From positions 110,108,267 through 110,172,266 of the forward strand of contig OY282605.1 in NCBI GenBank assembly GCA_958298945.1: 64,000 bases of DNA. Reading direction: 5' to 3'. Numbering within the stretch: the stretch's first letter is position 1; each line of letters begins with the position of its first letter. The notes below the pieces were generated by a model. It had not been told where the DNA came from and ran no database searches. It saw only the letters and a list, made by a program, of their open reading frames with translations. The stretch comes from Atherix ibis (taxonomy: Eukaryota > Arthropoda > Insecta > Diptera > Athericidae). The position numbers were made by a program, and so were the translations under genes. Positions 35,259-50,200 of this stretch are shown here, one piece after another.

Positions 35259-38200
35259 CTGTTTGGACCCATCGATCGATGTGTATAATATGGAATAGAA
35301 ACAAGAAAAAATATCAAAGTTATTTTCAACACAATTAATAAAAAACGCAATAGCAGAATTTTAGGAGAGCCACAATCTTTCTTAAGTGTTTAGTTGAATT
35401 CAAACAAGGTAAAAGCAATTAAAGAATTTGTAATGTTGATTAAAGCCAAAAAAAAAGGTGCAATCGATGCATTTTGGTAATCAATTGACGGTAAGAGGCA
35501 ATGTTCAATTAATTTGCCGTGAAAGCGTGTTGTTGTTATCTGATTTGGTGTATGTGCATATGTATGTGTGTGTGGTAAATCAGTTGGTCGCATTTACCTA
35601 TCAATAAAGAAGATAATTAATCCTGTTTAATACCTTGATGGCTTTCTTGGCCAATTGTTTTGAGACCATTTGCTGACGGCCAGTGCTCACTTCTGGAAAA
35701 TTCAAGTCTCGATTGCTCTGCGATCGAACTGTTGTACAATAATATTCATTAATTTAACATACAAAGCCCAAAGCGTTGGTAATATTGTACAGTATAAGCG
35801 TGTAACAAAAATTTTTATATTTCAAAATAATGACATGAATTTAATCTCAAAATAAGTAAAAAAAATTTATCAATTCATAAATCCTACCCGATGTTGCTCT
35901 GGTGAGTGTCCTTTTTGGATTCATACTGCCAACAGAATGTACGCCCGTAATTGTCGTATTTGCCGGAAGGGTTGCATGACAAAGTCGTGTATAATTATCG
36001 TTGATTATATCCTCCTCATCCTGTAGAATCTGTTCTGTGTAGATATTTCCATTCGTAATAGTTTGTATATCCTTTTCCGCTTGAAGAATGCTCCTCTCTT
36101 TTACATTTTGCCTAACTTGTTGTTGCTGTAACGGCGGAGCCTCTTGTTGCGATTGGTAGTTTGGATTTTTCGGAAAACTCAAACGCATCTCAACATCAGG
36201 TGCTAAATCCTGATTATACGAACCTGCCAATGTTACTGACCATCCTGGGAAATAATTCAATTTATTCATAATATATTTTCGTTACGGCAACGTTGTTCTA
36301 GAAAGCAAATGATTTGTTATTCTTTTTCTAAAAAAAACACCTCAGTTTACATCGGAAAATTTTAATCAAAAATTTTATACGTTTATCAATATTTAACCAT
36401 ACAAACAGGTAAATAATTGTACGTGTCCTTTACTGATTTATTTGTATAAAATTACAATGTTATATTTAAATTGTCCACAGATTACGAAAAATAAAACAAA
36501 TGAATTTCTACATTGTGATTAAAAACAAATATTCTCATTTACGTTCGTTTATTTGATTTTTGATTGTTTTATTTTTATAAACGAAATTTTTCACTTATTT
36601 TTAATTGAAGAATTTGTACATGTTGGTCCCTATTTGTTCTGTAAACGAATATGTACACTTAAATTGTTATGGCAATGACTTTCTAATTAATAAAAAGTGA
36701 TGAAAATGTATACTGAGTAGCATAGTATATTTTTTATGTATTTTATAAATTCGTTTATATAGAAAAGCTATTGGCTATATGGTATGTGTATACAAAGTTA
36801 TAAAGGCACATGTAATTAAAGGCGTTAGAAAAATTAGAATAAAAATAAAATTAGAATTTTTTACATAGTTCTGAGCTTGTAAAAATTATTTTAAGTACTA
36901 CGTTAATAATGTATTTTTATAATGTATGTACACATAAGGCTTAAATGAGAAATGTATGTAAAAATAAGACGTTTAAAATTTAAATCTACGATATGTGGTT
37001 TGACTAAAGGAACATTATCGCAAAAAAAATCTCACATAGAATTCAAAAATGTTAAAAAATAATTTGTAATATATTTTTTTTAATTTAAAAAAAAAATGTA
37101 AATTTAGTATGACTTTTAAACTTTACCAAATAGTCTTAGAACGCTTAGCACTTAGAAAGGGGCATTCCGCACCAATTATTACCAATTAATAAAAATAACC
37201 CTAATAATTTTCTGGTTTCATACTCTTTCCATAAGTTAATCACGAATATGCTAGGCTTCGAAGAAAATTATTTTAGATTGTTCCGGGAAAAGTTCGAAAC
37301 TCACTGGTATAGTCTTGAGGAAAAATTTTACTTAGTGTTGGAGGTATGGAAATCTGAATAACACGGGATGGCTACATAGGAGGAGCATGACTTCCAAATA
37401 GGAAATTATGATTGAGAGCAGGCGCTGCATCTTAACAATTAAATGAAAAGAGTTTTATGTAAGCTATGGTAGATATTTTTATTGCAGATTAAAGTAAATT
37501 CGATAGCATTGTTATTAATAAATAACACCGATTGCGTTTGCAGGAGGTGATCCGAGGGGCCCAATTTTTGGATAGCTATTCCGTGTGAATCTTACCGATG
37601 GCTTGAATAGTGTTCTGCAGTTAGGAAAGTATTTTCGGTTGATTGGCATAGACGAGGGGTGGTGATGAACCTTTTCATATGCGAGTGCCCAAAATCCCCA
37701 AATAATATATTGTATATTAACGGTTTGACATGCCGAGGGTTTTTTTATATTTAATAACTACATAAGATTTTTACTTAAAAACATAACGCAAAGACAGTAA
37801 CATCATTTAAAAGCATGGTCCGATAAGACAAGATTTATCCTTCTAACCTATTTTTAAAAATTGAAATATGAAGTTTAGAAAAATACCTTCTAAGTTATTA
37901 GTACAAGGTGCATCTTATGTTCCATATCGATTTTGTTTGGCCGCCATTTTGGTTTGGATGACATTTCCAAACCACACCCGGATTCGTGGAAGAAAAAAAA
38001 TGCCGCAGCCACCGTATTCCCCAGATCTGGCCCCCTGTGACTTTTTTGTATTCCCGAAACTGAAGAGCCCCATGAAAGGACGACGCTACGCTACGATTGA
38101 GGAGATAAAGACGGCATCGAAGGAGGAGCTGAACAAAATCACAAAAACAAGATTCATCCTTCTAACCTATTTTTAAAAATTGAAACATGAAGTTTAGAAA

Positions 38201-41200
38201 AATACCCTCTAAGTTATTAGTACAAGGTGCATCTTATGTTCCATATCGATTTTGTTTGGCCGCCATTTTGGTTTGGATGACTTGTCTGTTGACATTCAGA
38301 CCATTTACGAGTATTATGGAACATCTAACGCCATAACAACGTGTTGAAATTATTAAAACATTTTATTTAAATTGATGCATACACTAGGAGATAGAGCAGT
38401 GCGGCGACAATTAAGCCAACGTGCTCTTGGAAAAATTGTTGCAGTGAGGCAGAGTTCTGCTGAATGTCCGGGTACCTCTCATCGACGCTATGCACAATAA
38501 TTGGGAATATCTCCATTATGTTTGTTATAAATTCTTAAAATAGATTTGCCCTTTTCCCCCTAAAAAATTCAATTGAGACAACAGCTGTAGGCAAATGACC
38601 ATGAACGGCCACGAGATTGGAGTGCAAGAGTTTTGCAACTCGGTATATACGACCACCATTTTTGGCAGAAAATCATTATGAGCGATGAAGCACATTTCGA
38701 CTTGGATGGCTTTGTAAATAAACAAAATAGGCGCTATTGGAGCACTGAAAACCCTCAACTGATACACCAAAGATCATTACACGCTCTTAACTGTATGGTG
38801 CGATATTTGTGCAGGCAGACTCATTTGGCCCATATTTCTTTGCGGTTGCTGGAGGCAATACTGTAACAGTTACTGGACAACTTAGAAAACTTCCTTTTGC
38901 CCGAATTAGATCAATTAGGCATACAGAATGTGTGGTTCCATTAAGACAAGAGAAATTTTTCCCAACCGAATAATGTGAAAAAGTGATGATATCGACTGGC
39001 CCCTACAATCCCCTTATTTGAATCCTCCCAATTTTTCCCCATGAGGGTACTTGAAGGAAAAGATGTACACTAATAAACCGACTACAACCTCGATGCTTAA
39101 GGACAACATTCGAAGTGAACTTGCTGAAATAACACCAGAAGTCTACGGAAATGTTATGAGAAATGTCCTTAAAAGATATTGCTTTTGCACCGCGGCTAGA
39201 AGTGGGCATTTGACCGATATTATATTCTATGCATAATACGAGAATCCATATAATTAATCAATAAAGTATAAATACTTAATTTATATTCTACTTAAAAGTT
39301 ATTAAAGAAAACTTCGATCTGGAACAAAAAATGCGCCCCGTATTAATGAGATTTTTGTTGCTGTATATTCGATGCCAAATCTTTATATCCGATCACCTTT
39401 AGTAAAATTCAAACTGGATTCATCGGTCAATCTACTTTGTTGTATATAAAATTCAAGTCGGAAAAATAAATAAAAGCATATGTAGAAAAGAAAATTAATA
39501 ATACTGACGTCGCTAATTTTTTTTTTTAAATTTTCTCCATCAGATTTTAATTAATGGCATTTCTATATCTTTAAGATTTAGCCACTCGAAAATCTCTAAA
39601 TTTAGGGGTTGACATTAGCTACATTGACAGTTCTGTCATTCAGTTTTTTGACAGGTTCATAGTAAAAGATTTGCCATTTATTATAATATCTTCAATTTTT
39701 ATTAAAATACAATATAAAAATAGTTAATCTGTTAAAAACACATTTCGTAAAATTCGCGATATTTTTGGTCGTAATGATCGTTCATCTAAACGTGCAGTCA
39801 ATAAATTGATGGATAAATTTGAGTCTGCTGGTTCGGTACAAAATATACCAACAACAATTCATACTCGTACAGACCGTTCAGCTCAATAAATTGCGTCGGT
39901 GAGTGGAATTGTTGCAGAGGAAGTAGTTTTATCGGTTTCACGGCGTTCTCAACAATTGGGTCTGTCCATAATGACCACATGACGAATTAATTAGCCGAAA
40001 TTTCTCTGATTGGATTATTGAATATGGTGCTGGTTTTTCAGGAAAATTCATCTTCTCGGACAAAGCTAATTTTCACTTAGGAAAAATTAATGTGTCACTG
40101 TGTGGTGCAATTTATGGACTGGAGGAATATACAGTTACTGATAATGCAGTGCGCTACAGAGCCATGGCAACCAATTTTTTATGGCCTATTTGTGACGAAT
40201 TAGATGGAACCCAAACACAATATCAGTAAAATAGAGCCGCAATTATGCAAAAATGTAATCGAAAATTTTGTAAAAATGACCGATATCTGTAAACGTACTC
40301 GTTCTTTATTCAAAAATGTCTCGACAGCATATTCCAATAAAAAATGATGGAATTTGATTATAGTGTGTGTGTTTAATTTGAAATTAAAAAAAAGCTTTAA
40401 TTGGTAGATCCTGTATAAAAAGCTTTAATTGGTAGACATGAGTTGTCTATTAAAATAATTTGTTATTTATTCGGTGCCAACTAAATTGATAAATGTGTCA
40501 TCTCTGGTACGCGTGCCTTAGGTTCACCACCACGGGTATAGACAATTGGTGTGCTAACATACATAGCCTCATAGTAAAAAGTCTTAGGGCGTTAAATCGC
40601 ACGATCTTGGCGGCCTGCTGACATAATCGTAAGTGCGTCTCAAAATAATACGACGTGGAAACTTCATCTGCAATAAGTCTGTTGGTTCAACTGCTGTATG
40701 TTAAGTCGCACCGTTCTGTTGGAATCGGATATCATCCAATTCTGTTGGAATCGACAGCCTCATTTCGAAAGCAGTGCGGCCCATCGCGATGTTGCCGCTT
40801 GACCAAAATGACCAGACAGCAAGTTTTTCTGCACGCAAACAAAGCTCCTGGAACTGTTGCGGTTTCTTTTTATCGAATATCAGGCAATTTTGCTTGCTTA
40901 CGTTGCTATTCAGCCAAAAATGCATTCTGTCGATGAAGATGATCTTTTCACCAAATTTGGGATCTGTTTCCAACTGATCAAGTCCCCCGCTTCACATGAT
41001 CTTGTGGCCTTTAGTCAATTGAATTTTGCAGCGATGTAGACCTAAGTCTGTTCGAAATATTCGCCAAGTTGCTATCACAGAATGGCCGAATTCTTGTGAA
41101 CGCCACGAATTTAAGAGGTTATAGTCTACACGCACACTTTGATCTACAGCCGCAATGGTTTCGTTCGGCCGAACATTTCGCAGACGCATAGGCACTGGTT

Positions 41201-44200
41201 GTTTGGCAAATTAACAGGTTTCCAGGATTTTTATGATTAGACGTTCGATTTTCCTCTCAGTAGATCATCCATTTCGACCCTGAATTCTATGCAGTTTACG
41301 GAACATATGGCGAACAGAACACTAATTTTTATGATAATTTTTACTATAATATTTTGATGCATTGTTGAATCGTATAGTTAAATAGCAAAACACAATTGTA
41401 TAAAAATGACAGCGCTGTAATTTAAAATGTCAAAGTAATAGGCTGTCAAAGTTGAAGCGTGCCTATTGAAAAGCCCCTTATTTAACGATTTTAAGAAAAT
41501 GAAGACAAAATGGTTTTGCAAATAAACTAATTTTTGTGCCAATTAATTAGTTGTCAATAATAATTGTTTTATAATTGATACGTTATTCTGATATCAAAAA
41601 GACTTGCAATTCAAATATTAAGATTTATGGCCTAAAGAGAATGATCCAAAAAAGAAAAATAATTTACCAAAATTAAAAGCAAATTTTCGGTTGCAATAAA
41701 GCATATTTAAATTTTTAAGGATTTTTTTTTGGCTGTTACCTGCGTTTTGTCCATTCGGTTTAACTTCATTAGCGTTAGTGTTGTTGTTGTTATTATTGTT
41801 GGTAGGGTCTGTAACAGCCACTGTGTTGTCTTTGGAACTTTTTTGAGAGTTCTCCTGATGTTTGAAAAGTTTTCGCCGTGCCATATTTCTGTTAGGATAA
41901 TTTTGTCTTCTAGTAGCTGGTGGTAGCTGTGGACATTTGCTAGGTGTTGTAGGACAAGTCGAAGTGTCCGAAGACGAAGTTGGACTGGAAATTCCATCGT
42001 AGCTGTTCGATGATAGAATGGTGTATGGGCTTGGAAATCGAAACGATTTTCCTTCGCTTGTCGTGTTTGCAGCCTTAGAGTTTATCTCATTTGTTTTGAT
42101 ACCATTTTGTGCGGGTTTTTGAACCATTCCAGAAGTTCCGTTCTTTGGTAAGTTATTAACATTTTTCGGTCGATTTAGATTTTTGGTACGTGTTGTAGGA
42201 AAGCTTTTCTGCGTTTTGGTAGTACTTTCTGTTTGGTTTCCGTTTACCTTATCATCTGGAATGAATCGTTTGATCTTCTCGTTAATCTTAGTGCATTTGG
42301 TACTAATGACATCTGAGTCGCGGGATCGTGTCCGTGTATGAGTGTGGTCTGATTTCGACATTTTCTCATAGAAGGTTTGATTTTCGAAAAATTCACCTTC
42401 TGTATTCGTTTCTTCTTCTTTTTTCTGGGGTGATTTCTTACGATTGCAATACACGCATAAAGTGGCGGCTTCGGTATTCAATTTGTGAAGTTCTGGAGTA
42501 CAAAAACAGCATGAAGAACACTTTGTAGTCAGAAGATCTGAATAGGCTGTCTTCGAATCAATGTCTGCAGCACTAGAGCTTCCTGTTGTTGTTGGAAATC
42601 GTTGATTTGATGTTGCGGAATGTTCAGAATCTGGAACAATAACAAAAGAAGGACCTTCGCAATCATTTGAAATTTTCTCTTTTAGCTTGTTGGCATCCTT
42701 GTTGTTAGATGTTTTACTTTCATTAATTTTCGACTTTGGAATAGCGTGTTTGCAAATATCTGGCGACTGGACACGCCAAACATCCACTTTTTGGTTTTCG
42801 CTAGAACGATGGTTATGTATAACTTTTGGACTTGCTGGTGTATTTTTGGTTTCGTCAGCACTGGTCCGTTCATTCGACGTTGACGGCGTCGTACTAGTTG
42901 ATTCCTCAAACGATTTACAAGAAGTTTCGATCTCAATTTTAACAATATTTTCTGTAGTTGTAGTTTCAATACTGTCACCATTTTCTCTTTTACTATTCTG
43001 GCATGATTTATAATTTATTGACTCTTTGGTATAATCAGTTGTCACAACCGATGAGGTAGTTTTCGTAGTATTCGAAGAAGATTCCTTAGTCTCTGCAGAC
43101 TGATTTTGCCCACTTGATTCCGTAAATGTTTTATCGATTAATTTCAGAATATTTTCAGATTCAGAACTTGTGGGGCATCCTGTCTCTGAAGAAATTTTCG
43201 CCGGCGTTGATCCAGCCATTGCAGTCATTGTACTTGGTGATGAAATTGTATGCTGTCGTGTATTTTCTGTACTCGTACTTCCATATGGCTGGCTTTGACT
43301 TTCATCTATAGGAAAAATTTTCTTATTGAATTTATAATTTTTCTGCAGTTTTATTCTATTCAAATTTATCCTATACTCGAGTAGAGAAATATTTTCCATT
43401 ATTTTTCATTTATATTTCGTTTTCGTATTCTTTCAATTAAATAAAAATTAAAAATGTCAAATTAATAAATTTTAAGTTTGTAAAAAATGAATAAGAATTT
43501 ATTCAAAAATCAGTGGCCAATATATAGTGTTCATAACTATGGTATCATTTGGTGAATATTTTATAAATTATTGCCTATTTATATACTCGTATACTTTAAA
43601 ATTATGCATTGAAAATTGTGATAAAAAATAAAGATAATCTTATAATAAAAAGATTTCTTTTTAAATATTCACTTGCATATTTGGTCAATACTATAAATAT
43701 GTACGAGGTCTGTATCGCCAATTTTGAATTTCCGCGGGTTACGTATATTTGATTTTCGATTTTTTGTGGCGTTATGTTGGTACTCATGCCTCTCACTTAT
43801 GCTGACTAGTTCGACCATTTTGAATGTTCAGTTAATTTTTGACAGCTGCTTTGCTTGCACGTGTTTTGGCTAGTCTTCGATTTTTGCTCATTTTTGACCA
43901 AAAACAGCATCGCATTAACATTGCTAAGGAGCTGTAGGACTTTGTCCGCGACGACCCAAATTTGCTCTTGAGGGTCATAGCTAGTGACGAATCATGGGTT
44001 TATGGTTATGACGTGAAAACCAAAGCTCAATCATCCCAAAAACGCCAAAGCTCAATCATCCCAAAGCTCAAAACGCCAAGTTCGGTCGAATGTGAAGGTT
44101 TTGCTTACAGTTTTCCTCGATTGCAGAGGCGTGGTGCATCATGAGCTCTTGCCACAGGGTAGAACGGTCAATAAGGAATATTACCTGTAAGTTTTGCGCA

Positions 44201-47200
44201 AGTTGCGCGAAGCAATATGCCAGAAACGCCGGATTCGTGGAAGAACAAAAATGCCGCAGCCACCGTATTCCCCAGATCTGGCCCCCTGTGACTTTTGCTT
44301 GTTCCAGAAACTTAAGAGCCCCATGAAAGGACGACGCTACGCTACGATTGGGGAGATAAAGACGGCATCGACGGAGGAGCTGAACAAAATCACAAAAAAT
44401 GATTTTTGAAGTGCTTCGAGGATTGGAAAAATTATTGGCACAAGTATATAATATCTGGTGGGGATTACTTTGAAAGGGACAAAATAGATATTCATGAATA
44501 AACAAATAATTTTTGAAAAAACACAAAATTCGCGATTCTTCTTGAACAGACCCGGTACATATTTTTCCCGAACTAATTTAAATTTTAAATTTCTAACCAA
44601 AATATTATTATTTATCACAAATTTCAACGGAAAAAAAACCTTTTATTGTATTGAAGGCAGATGAAGGGAAATTAAATTGAATTAAAATATTATTAGTTAT
44701 AAAAATTTCAAATATTCTTTGAGTTATTTGTCGATTAAAAATATAAAAATCCAAAAATGAAAATTATCCACAAATCAGAACTTAGCTAAGACACAACTTT
44801 TTCTACGTATATTAGCAAAGATATGGACCGAAAATTTTTGACCACAAATTGTGCGAGCAGTCAAGATACAAACCGCATGCTGAAACCATTTTACATAAAC
44901 TAGAATTAAGCGAAATTGTTCAAAATTTTTTTAAATAAAACTGAAAATATTTCATGATAATATTTTTTTTTCTACTTTTATCCAATCTAAAAAACAAATA
45001 GCACTTTGTATAAATATTTCATGGGTGCGCACATACAAATAACTTACAATACCTACCAAAATTAGCAATTTTTATTTAAAAAGTAAACAAAAAAAAAACC
45101 ATCAAAAAATAATTAAATTCAAAATATGTTTCAGTTGTTGCTGTAAGAAAAATTTTACAAATTCAAATTTAAGACGAAACCTTTGGTAAAAATTTACAAG
45201 TAAAAGAAGCGAACATTCTAACATGCAGTAAATAACATTCTAATAAAAACAATAAATATTCAACTACAAAATACTTGCCATAAATAAATAAAAAAATATG
45301 ATTTAATAAAAAAACAAACATTTTTTTTTCTAAATTAGTGTTTATAAAAGTTCATATATTTTATCGGTGAAATTACAAAATCAAAATTGAAACATAAAAA
45401 ATCTTTTGCACAAATTCCATTTTACGAGTGTACACATAAAAAAACAATAATTTTAGAAATATTTTTTTTTTAAAATTCGTTCACATTAAAATACACGTAG
45501 ATGCACAAAACTATTAAATAAACCATTTGACAATATTCAATATTTTCAGGTGCAATAAGCATTAATACAAAATATAAAAAAATCTCTACAAAAAATTAAA
45601 TTCTCCACAAAAACTTATAACGATTATTTCCAAAAATTATAAAAATTACATTTTGTTAAATGTTTACTGATTCCTTATTTTATTATTAAATATGATTTAT
45701 TTAATTATAACATAAAAGTTGACAATAAAAAAAAAAAAAAAAAAATGGACCGAACAAAATAAAGAGAATATTTTTGTCATAAACAGAGCATTATTCTACC
45801 TTCGTCTAAGGATGTTCCGTTGTGATGCTTGAAAAAGCCAATCCAAGCTTTAGGCTCAATAGTATCGATACAGGCACGGCCACGTTTGGCCATTTTATCT
45901 GTAGAGGAGGAGGTAGTTCTGGATGGAAGGCTTGTACAGGAACTGGACTTTGTCGGAAGTGTGTATGTGTCTGTGATGTCGGATGTTTGAGTTATGACAC
46001 TGCGAACTCCAGCAGAAACTTTGTCCCCTGTGGTTGTCACTTCATCGGATTTACTTTTCGAGATGCGGCAATTCTCATCGTTAGATGAGTCAACTGATTG
46101 GCTGCCTTTTTCTTCGGGGATCACTTCGAAAGTTTGATGATATTTGCTTGAGTTGGCAGAACGTCTGGGTGTGTTACGTTTCGGAAGTGATTGCCTCCTA
46201 CCCAACTTCTCTTTAATGGCTTCTTTGGGAGATTTAACAATCTCGATTCCGACCTCATCGGGTCGATTAAGAGCATCGATCAGAAGTTCGGCTATAACTC
46301 GATCGACTTTGTTGGTGCTGTTTCCTTGTAGGTTTCGTGATAGGCTTTTACTCTGTGCCTGGTTTGATTCACGGCATTGGCTGCGCGAGGCATGTTTACC
46401 GGCTGATTTATAAACTGGAATCGGAATTTTCGATGTCCGTGGCAGTGAGGATTTGCTACCACAACAACGATAGGTGATACCAATATGCCTATCTGGAGAG
46501 TTCTCATCTGAACTGGCATTGCACTCGACAATCTCCAAAATTTCAATGCACTTTTCGCCGTCTTGGATTTCAGTCTTTTGGTAGACCCGTCTGGGTCCAT
46601 TCTCGATATCCGGAGTGATAATGTCTGATTGTGGTTGAAACACTATCATCTTTTGTGGTTCTGTTATTGAGTTAATTACCGTTGAAGTACTGGAACTGGT
46701 CGACTTTGAGTTTTTCTTTTGTTTGTTTGTAGATTTTTTCTTTGAAACCGGAACTGTAGCTGGAGTTGAAACCACTGTCACAGTTGTTGTTGGATCTGTC
46801 GTTGCAGCTACATTTGGTGTAGGAGTTGCTTCAATTGTAGGGGCAGCTACTGAAGAGGGAATTACTGCTGTTGTTGTAAATGTTTCTACAATAGAAACGG
46901 GAGCAGCAAGAACCGTTGAGGTTGCGGAACTGGTTTCAACAGCTTCAATCGGTCGAGATGCATCTGTACGTTTGTTGATCGATTTTTGAACATTTGATTT
47001 TCGCCCCGATTTTGTCGATAAATCCTGTTTTGATGCTACCTTAAATTGCATATAACCCTTCGAGTCTATGGTGTATGATTCCAAAAGTCCAATTTCGTTA
47101 CGTAATTGCGATGCTTTATTTTTACTAGCCCCTCTTATGCTGGTTGCCGATTTTTTAGATTGTGGTGGTCTTTCCTTTACGGGAGAGCCTTTTTTCGAAA

Positions 47201-50200
47201 TTTGTGATTTTTCACAAAAATTGTCTTCATTTAATTTTGGATCCATCATTTTTTCGATTTTCTTTTGCTTTTTCTTCAATTCTTCTTCACGTTTCGCATC
47301 AAGACCCTTTTGCCGTTGGATGATCTTCTCTTTAAGCTTTTCTGGCATTGAATCGGCTACTGGTACTGACTGTGTAATTTCTATTTCTGTATCGGTGATA
47401 GGTACGAAAAATGCCTCACCTTTTTCCTTTAAAATTGGTGGTTGAATATTTTCCTTCTCTTTATCAGTTACAGGAGTATTTTTTTCCGGTCTTGCGGATG
47501 TGGGATCGTCTAAACTATCGACTAGACTAACGCTCTCCTCTTCTGAGCCATCACCAGCTTCTTCTTCACCATTTGAGGCCGATGAAGGCTGCGCCTCTAA
47601 AGATTCTGTTCTAGGAAAATTGACTAGAATTCTAGGAACAATAACAGATTCCTTGTTTTCAGGTAGAGCATAGGAGCTACCGGTAGATACCTTGACCATT
47701 TCGGAATTTCCCATCTCAGATAAATCTAAATCTGAGTAGTTTGATGTATAGCTGGACATATCTTCTTTTGCTTCCATGAGGTAGTTTGGAAAATAGATTG
47801 TTTTCCCGCTAGTGATTGGCCCGGTTTGAGTCAGTCGATTTTGCATCCCAGTATCCGGTGTTACTGTTTCTGATACGTGGAATGCTGAAGTAGTACTAAA
47901 TGTAGTGGCTGCGGATACATTCGCTCGACTCACCACTGCTTCGATTTGTTCTGGGCTGATATAGACCGATGAAGTTTCTAGTCTTTGAGTTGGTGAGATT
48001 TCGTTATTTTCCATATCACGAGTGGTTATTTGGTCATTATTACTTTTCCGATTTATATCATCATTAAAGCCATTATTATTGTTATTATTATTGGTCTCCA
48101 TTTCTTTACTGATTTCGGTGACCAACTCATTCAGATTATCAATCAACAATTTAGATATGAACCGATCGATTGGACTGTCATTGCCATTTTTCTCTGAGTC
48201 GATTGGACTGCCACAAGTTTTCTCAAGTGATTGTTCAGTTTCATTTCGGTCTGACTTAGTTTCAAAGCCCTCCGAATTGCTCCCATTAACACTATTATTA
48301 TCACTACAACTACGATTATTATTGTTATGATTATTACTACTGTTACTAATTGAGCAATCTTCATTACTATTATTATTATTGCTACAACTATTACTGGTAT
48401 TACTACTATGGTTACTGTTTTGTGTTGTTTGAACGTTGGCAATTTCGATTTCAACACGTAACATATCCTGTGCATGATCTCCTGATTCTGTTGATGAGTC
48501 ATTGTCATCCATTGAAGTCATAAAAATATGAAGATTTTTCGGTTCCGATTCGGCCATTGCCATTTCTACCCTATCCGGTAAGCTATTCGATGAAGTGATT
48601 GGATGACGGGTTCTTCTGAGATTTCTAGTTGGTGGAGTCATTGTGCTACTGTGGGGTGTTGCTGTCACTCTCTCTTGACTTGAGTACCTCACCCTCTTGG
48701 GAAGTGCCTCCTCTTCGTCGTCGTGTGTATTATCTAATTTTCTGCATTCCTCGCAGCGAACATGTTCAACAGGCTCAGCGTGTAAGCGCCGTTGGGATCG
48801 ACGCATCGGCGGTGACCAACTACCTGAGCGCATGTCATATCGTTTCAGTTCCTTGCTCCAAATACGACGCAGCAGTGTTGATTTCCTCATTGACATTTCA
48901 CCACGGTCGTGAAAGCCACGATAATGTGACAAGTTTGAATCGGATCCAGTTGACATTGTAACTCCTCGTCGAGAGGATGATGAAGATGTTGACAATGCAT
49001 ATCCTGGCAATGGTGATATATGAGGCGATGGAGCTGTGGTCGCCATGTTCTCGTCAAGCGATTTCTGCTGAGCCAAATTATGCCTGCAATAAAATGGTAG
49101 CGACAAAATTTTATTAAAAAACTATTTCTGAATTTGTACGAATAGTGATTATAGAAAGTGTAACTTTTTTTCTTATATTTCATGATTATCACAAAAGTTA
49201 ATATTGATGGGATTATGTAAGTAGAATGGATATCTATAAATATCTTGCTTGAATGTTATGACTTGTAAATGAAAAAAAATCTTTCCGAACGGATAACGAT
49301 GCATTGTTTTAAATCTACAAAAAGTATCATGATTCAGTGAAACAAGGGATTCGTGGTAAGAATTAAGAATAAGCAACTTTTATTGTACATAATGGAATAT
49401 TTTCCACTTTTTCATCAAACTCCTCCTTTTATGCTATTGTTTTATATGTTACGATTTTTTTTCAACACTTTAATATTGAGACAAAGTATATTTTTATTTG
49501 CAAAAATGCAGTTTTCATGATTATTTTTTTAGCCATCGGATAGGTATACACTAGTAGAATGAGATCTATTGCTTTACATAAAAAGTAATCAGAATATTCT
49601 GTAGTGGATGGTATTACTGAAAAGAGGATAATGAAACTTATAATCGCACTCAGAAAATACATATCCGTATAAAATTATTCCTATTCAGAAATGGAAAAAG
49701 GTATAATATATATAATGTCATTTTTAGTAGGTTGCAATTTAATTTTTCTTCTACTAGATATTGTTCATTAGTCCTTTTATTCAGAGTAGTTTTTATATTT
49801 GTATTTTAAGCTGTTTAATTTGGTAAAAATGCAAAATCAACTATTTTTTTCTCTCATCGCCTTTTTGCGGATTTTTTCTTCCGATTTTAATGAATAATCC
49901 AAACTTTCATATATTTTTGAAACTATAAATAAAACGAAGACAAGCGCATACGAGTATATCCTTTTGGAATAGTCAATATTCAGGAAATTAAAAGTTTCGG
50001 TACAGAAATAGAATCTGGGTTATGGTGTTCATTAAATTTGGATTTAAACATGTGTACATATGCATTTTTCTTAAATTTCATTTTTGCATTTAAATTTGAT
50101 TTATCGATCGTGTCGTCGTATAGATTTGCGGATTAATTTTTATTAATATTTTTTTTTAATGGAAAGCATAAGAAATATACACATATATATTTTTATGGTT

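Noticed and set aside
35634..35720. Use of the nearer acceptor GATCGCAG for exon e
   Set aside because: It would force the next exon into a frame that stops early; TGTACAACAG keeps every phase consistent.
44068..44526. A 152-codon minus-strand frame
   Set aside because: Antisense reading of the mariner at 43704-44555.
45725..45745. Run of A as a possible retrotransposon poly(A) tail
   Set aside because: No LINE or SINE body precedes it and no target duplication was seen.
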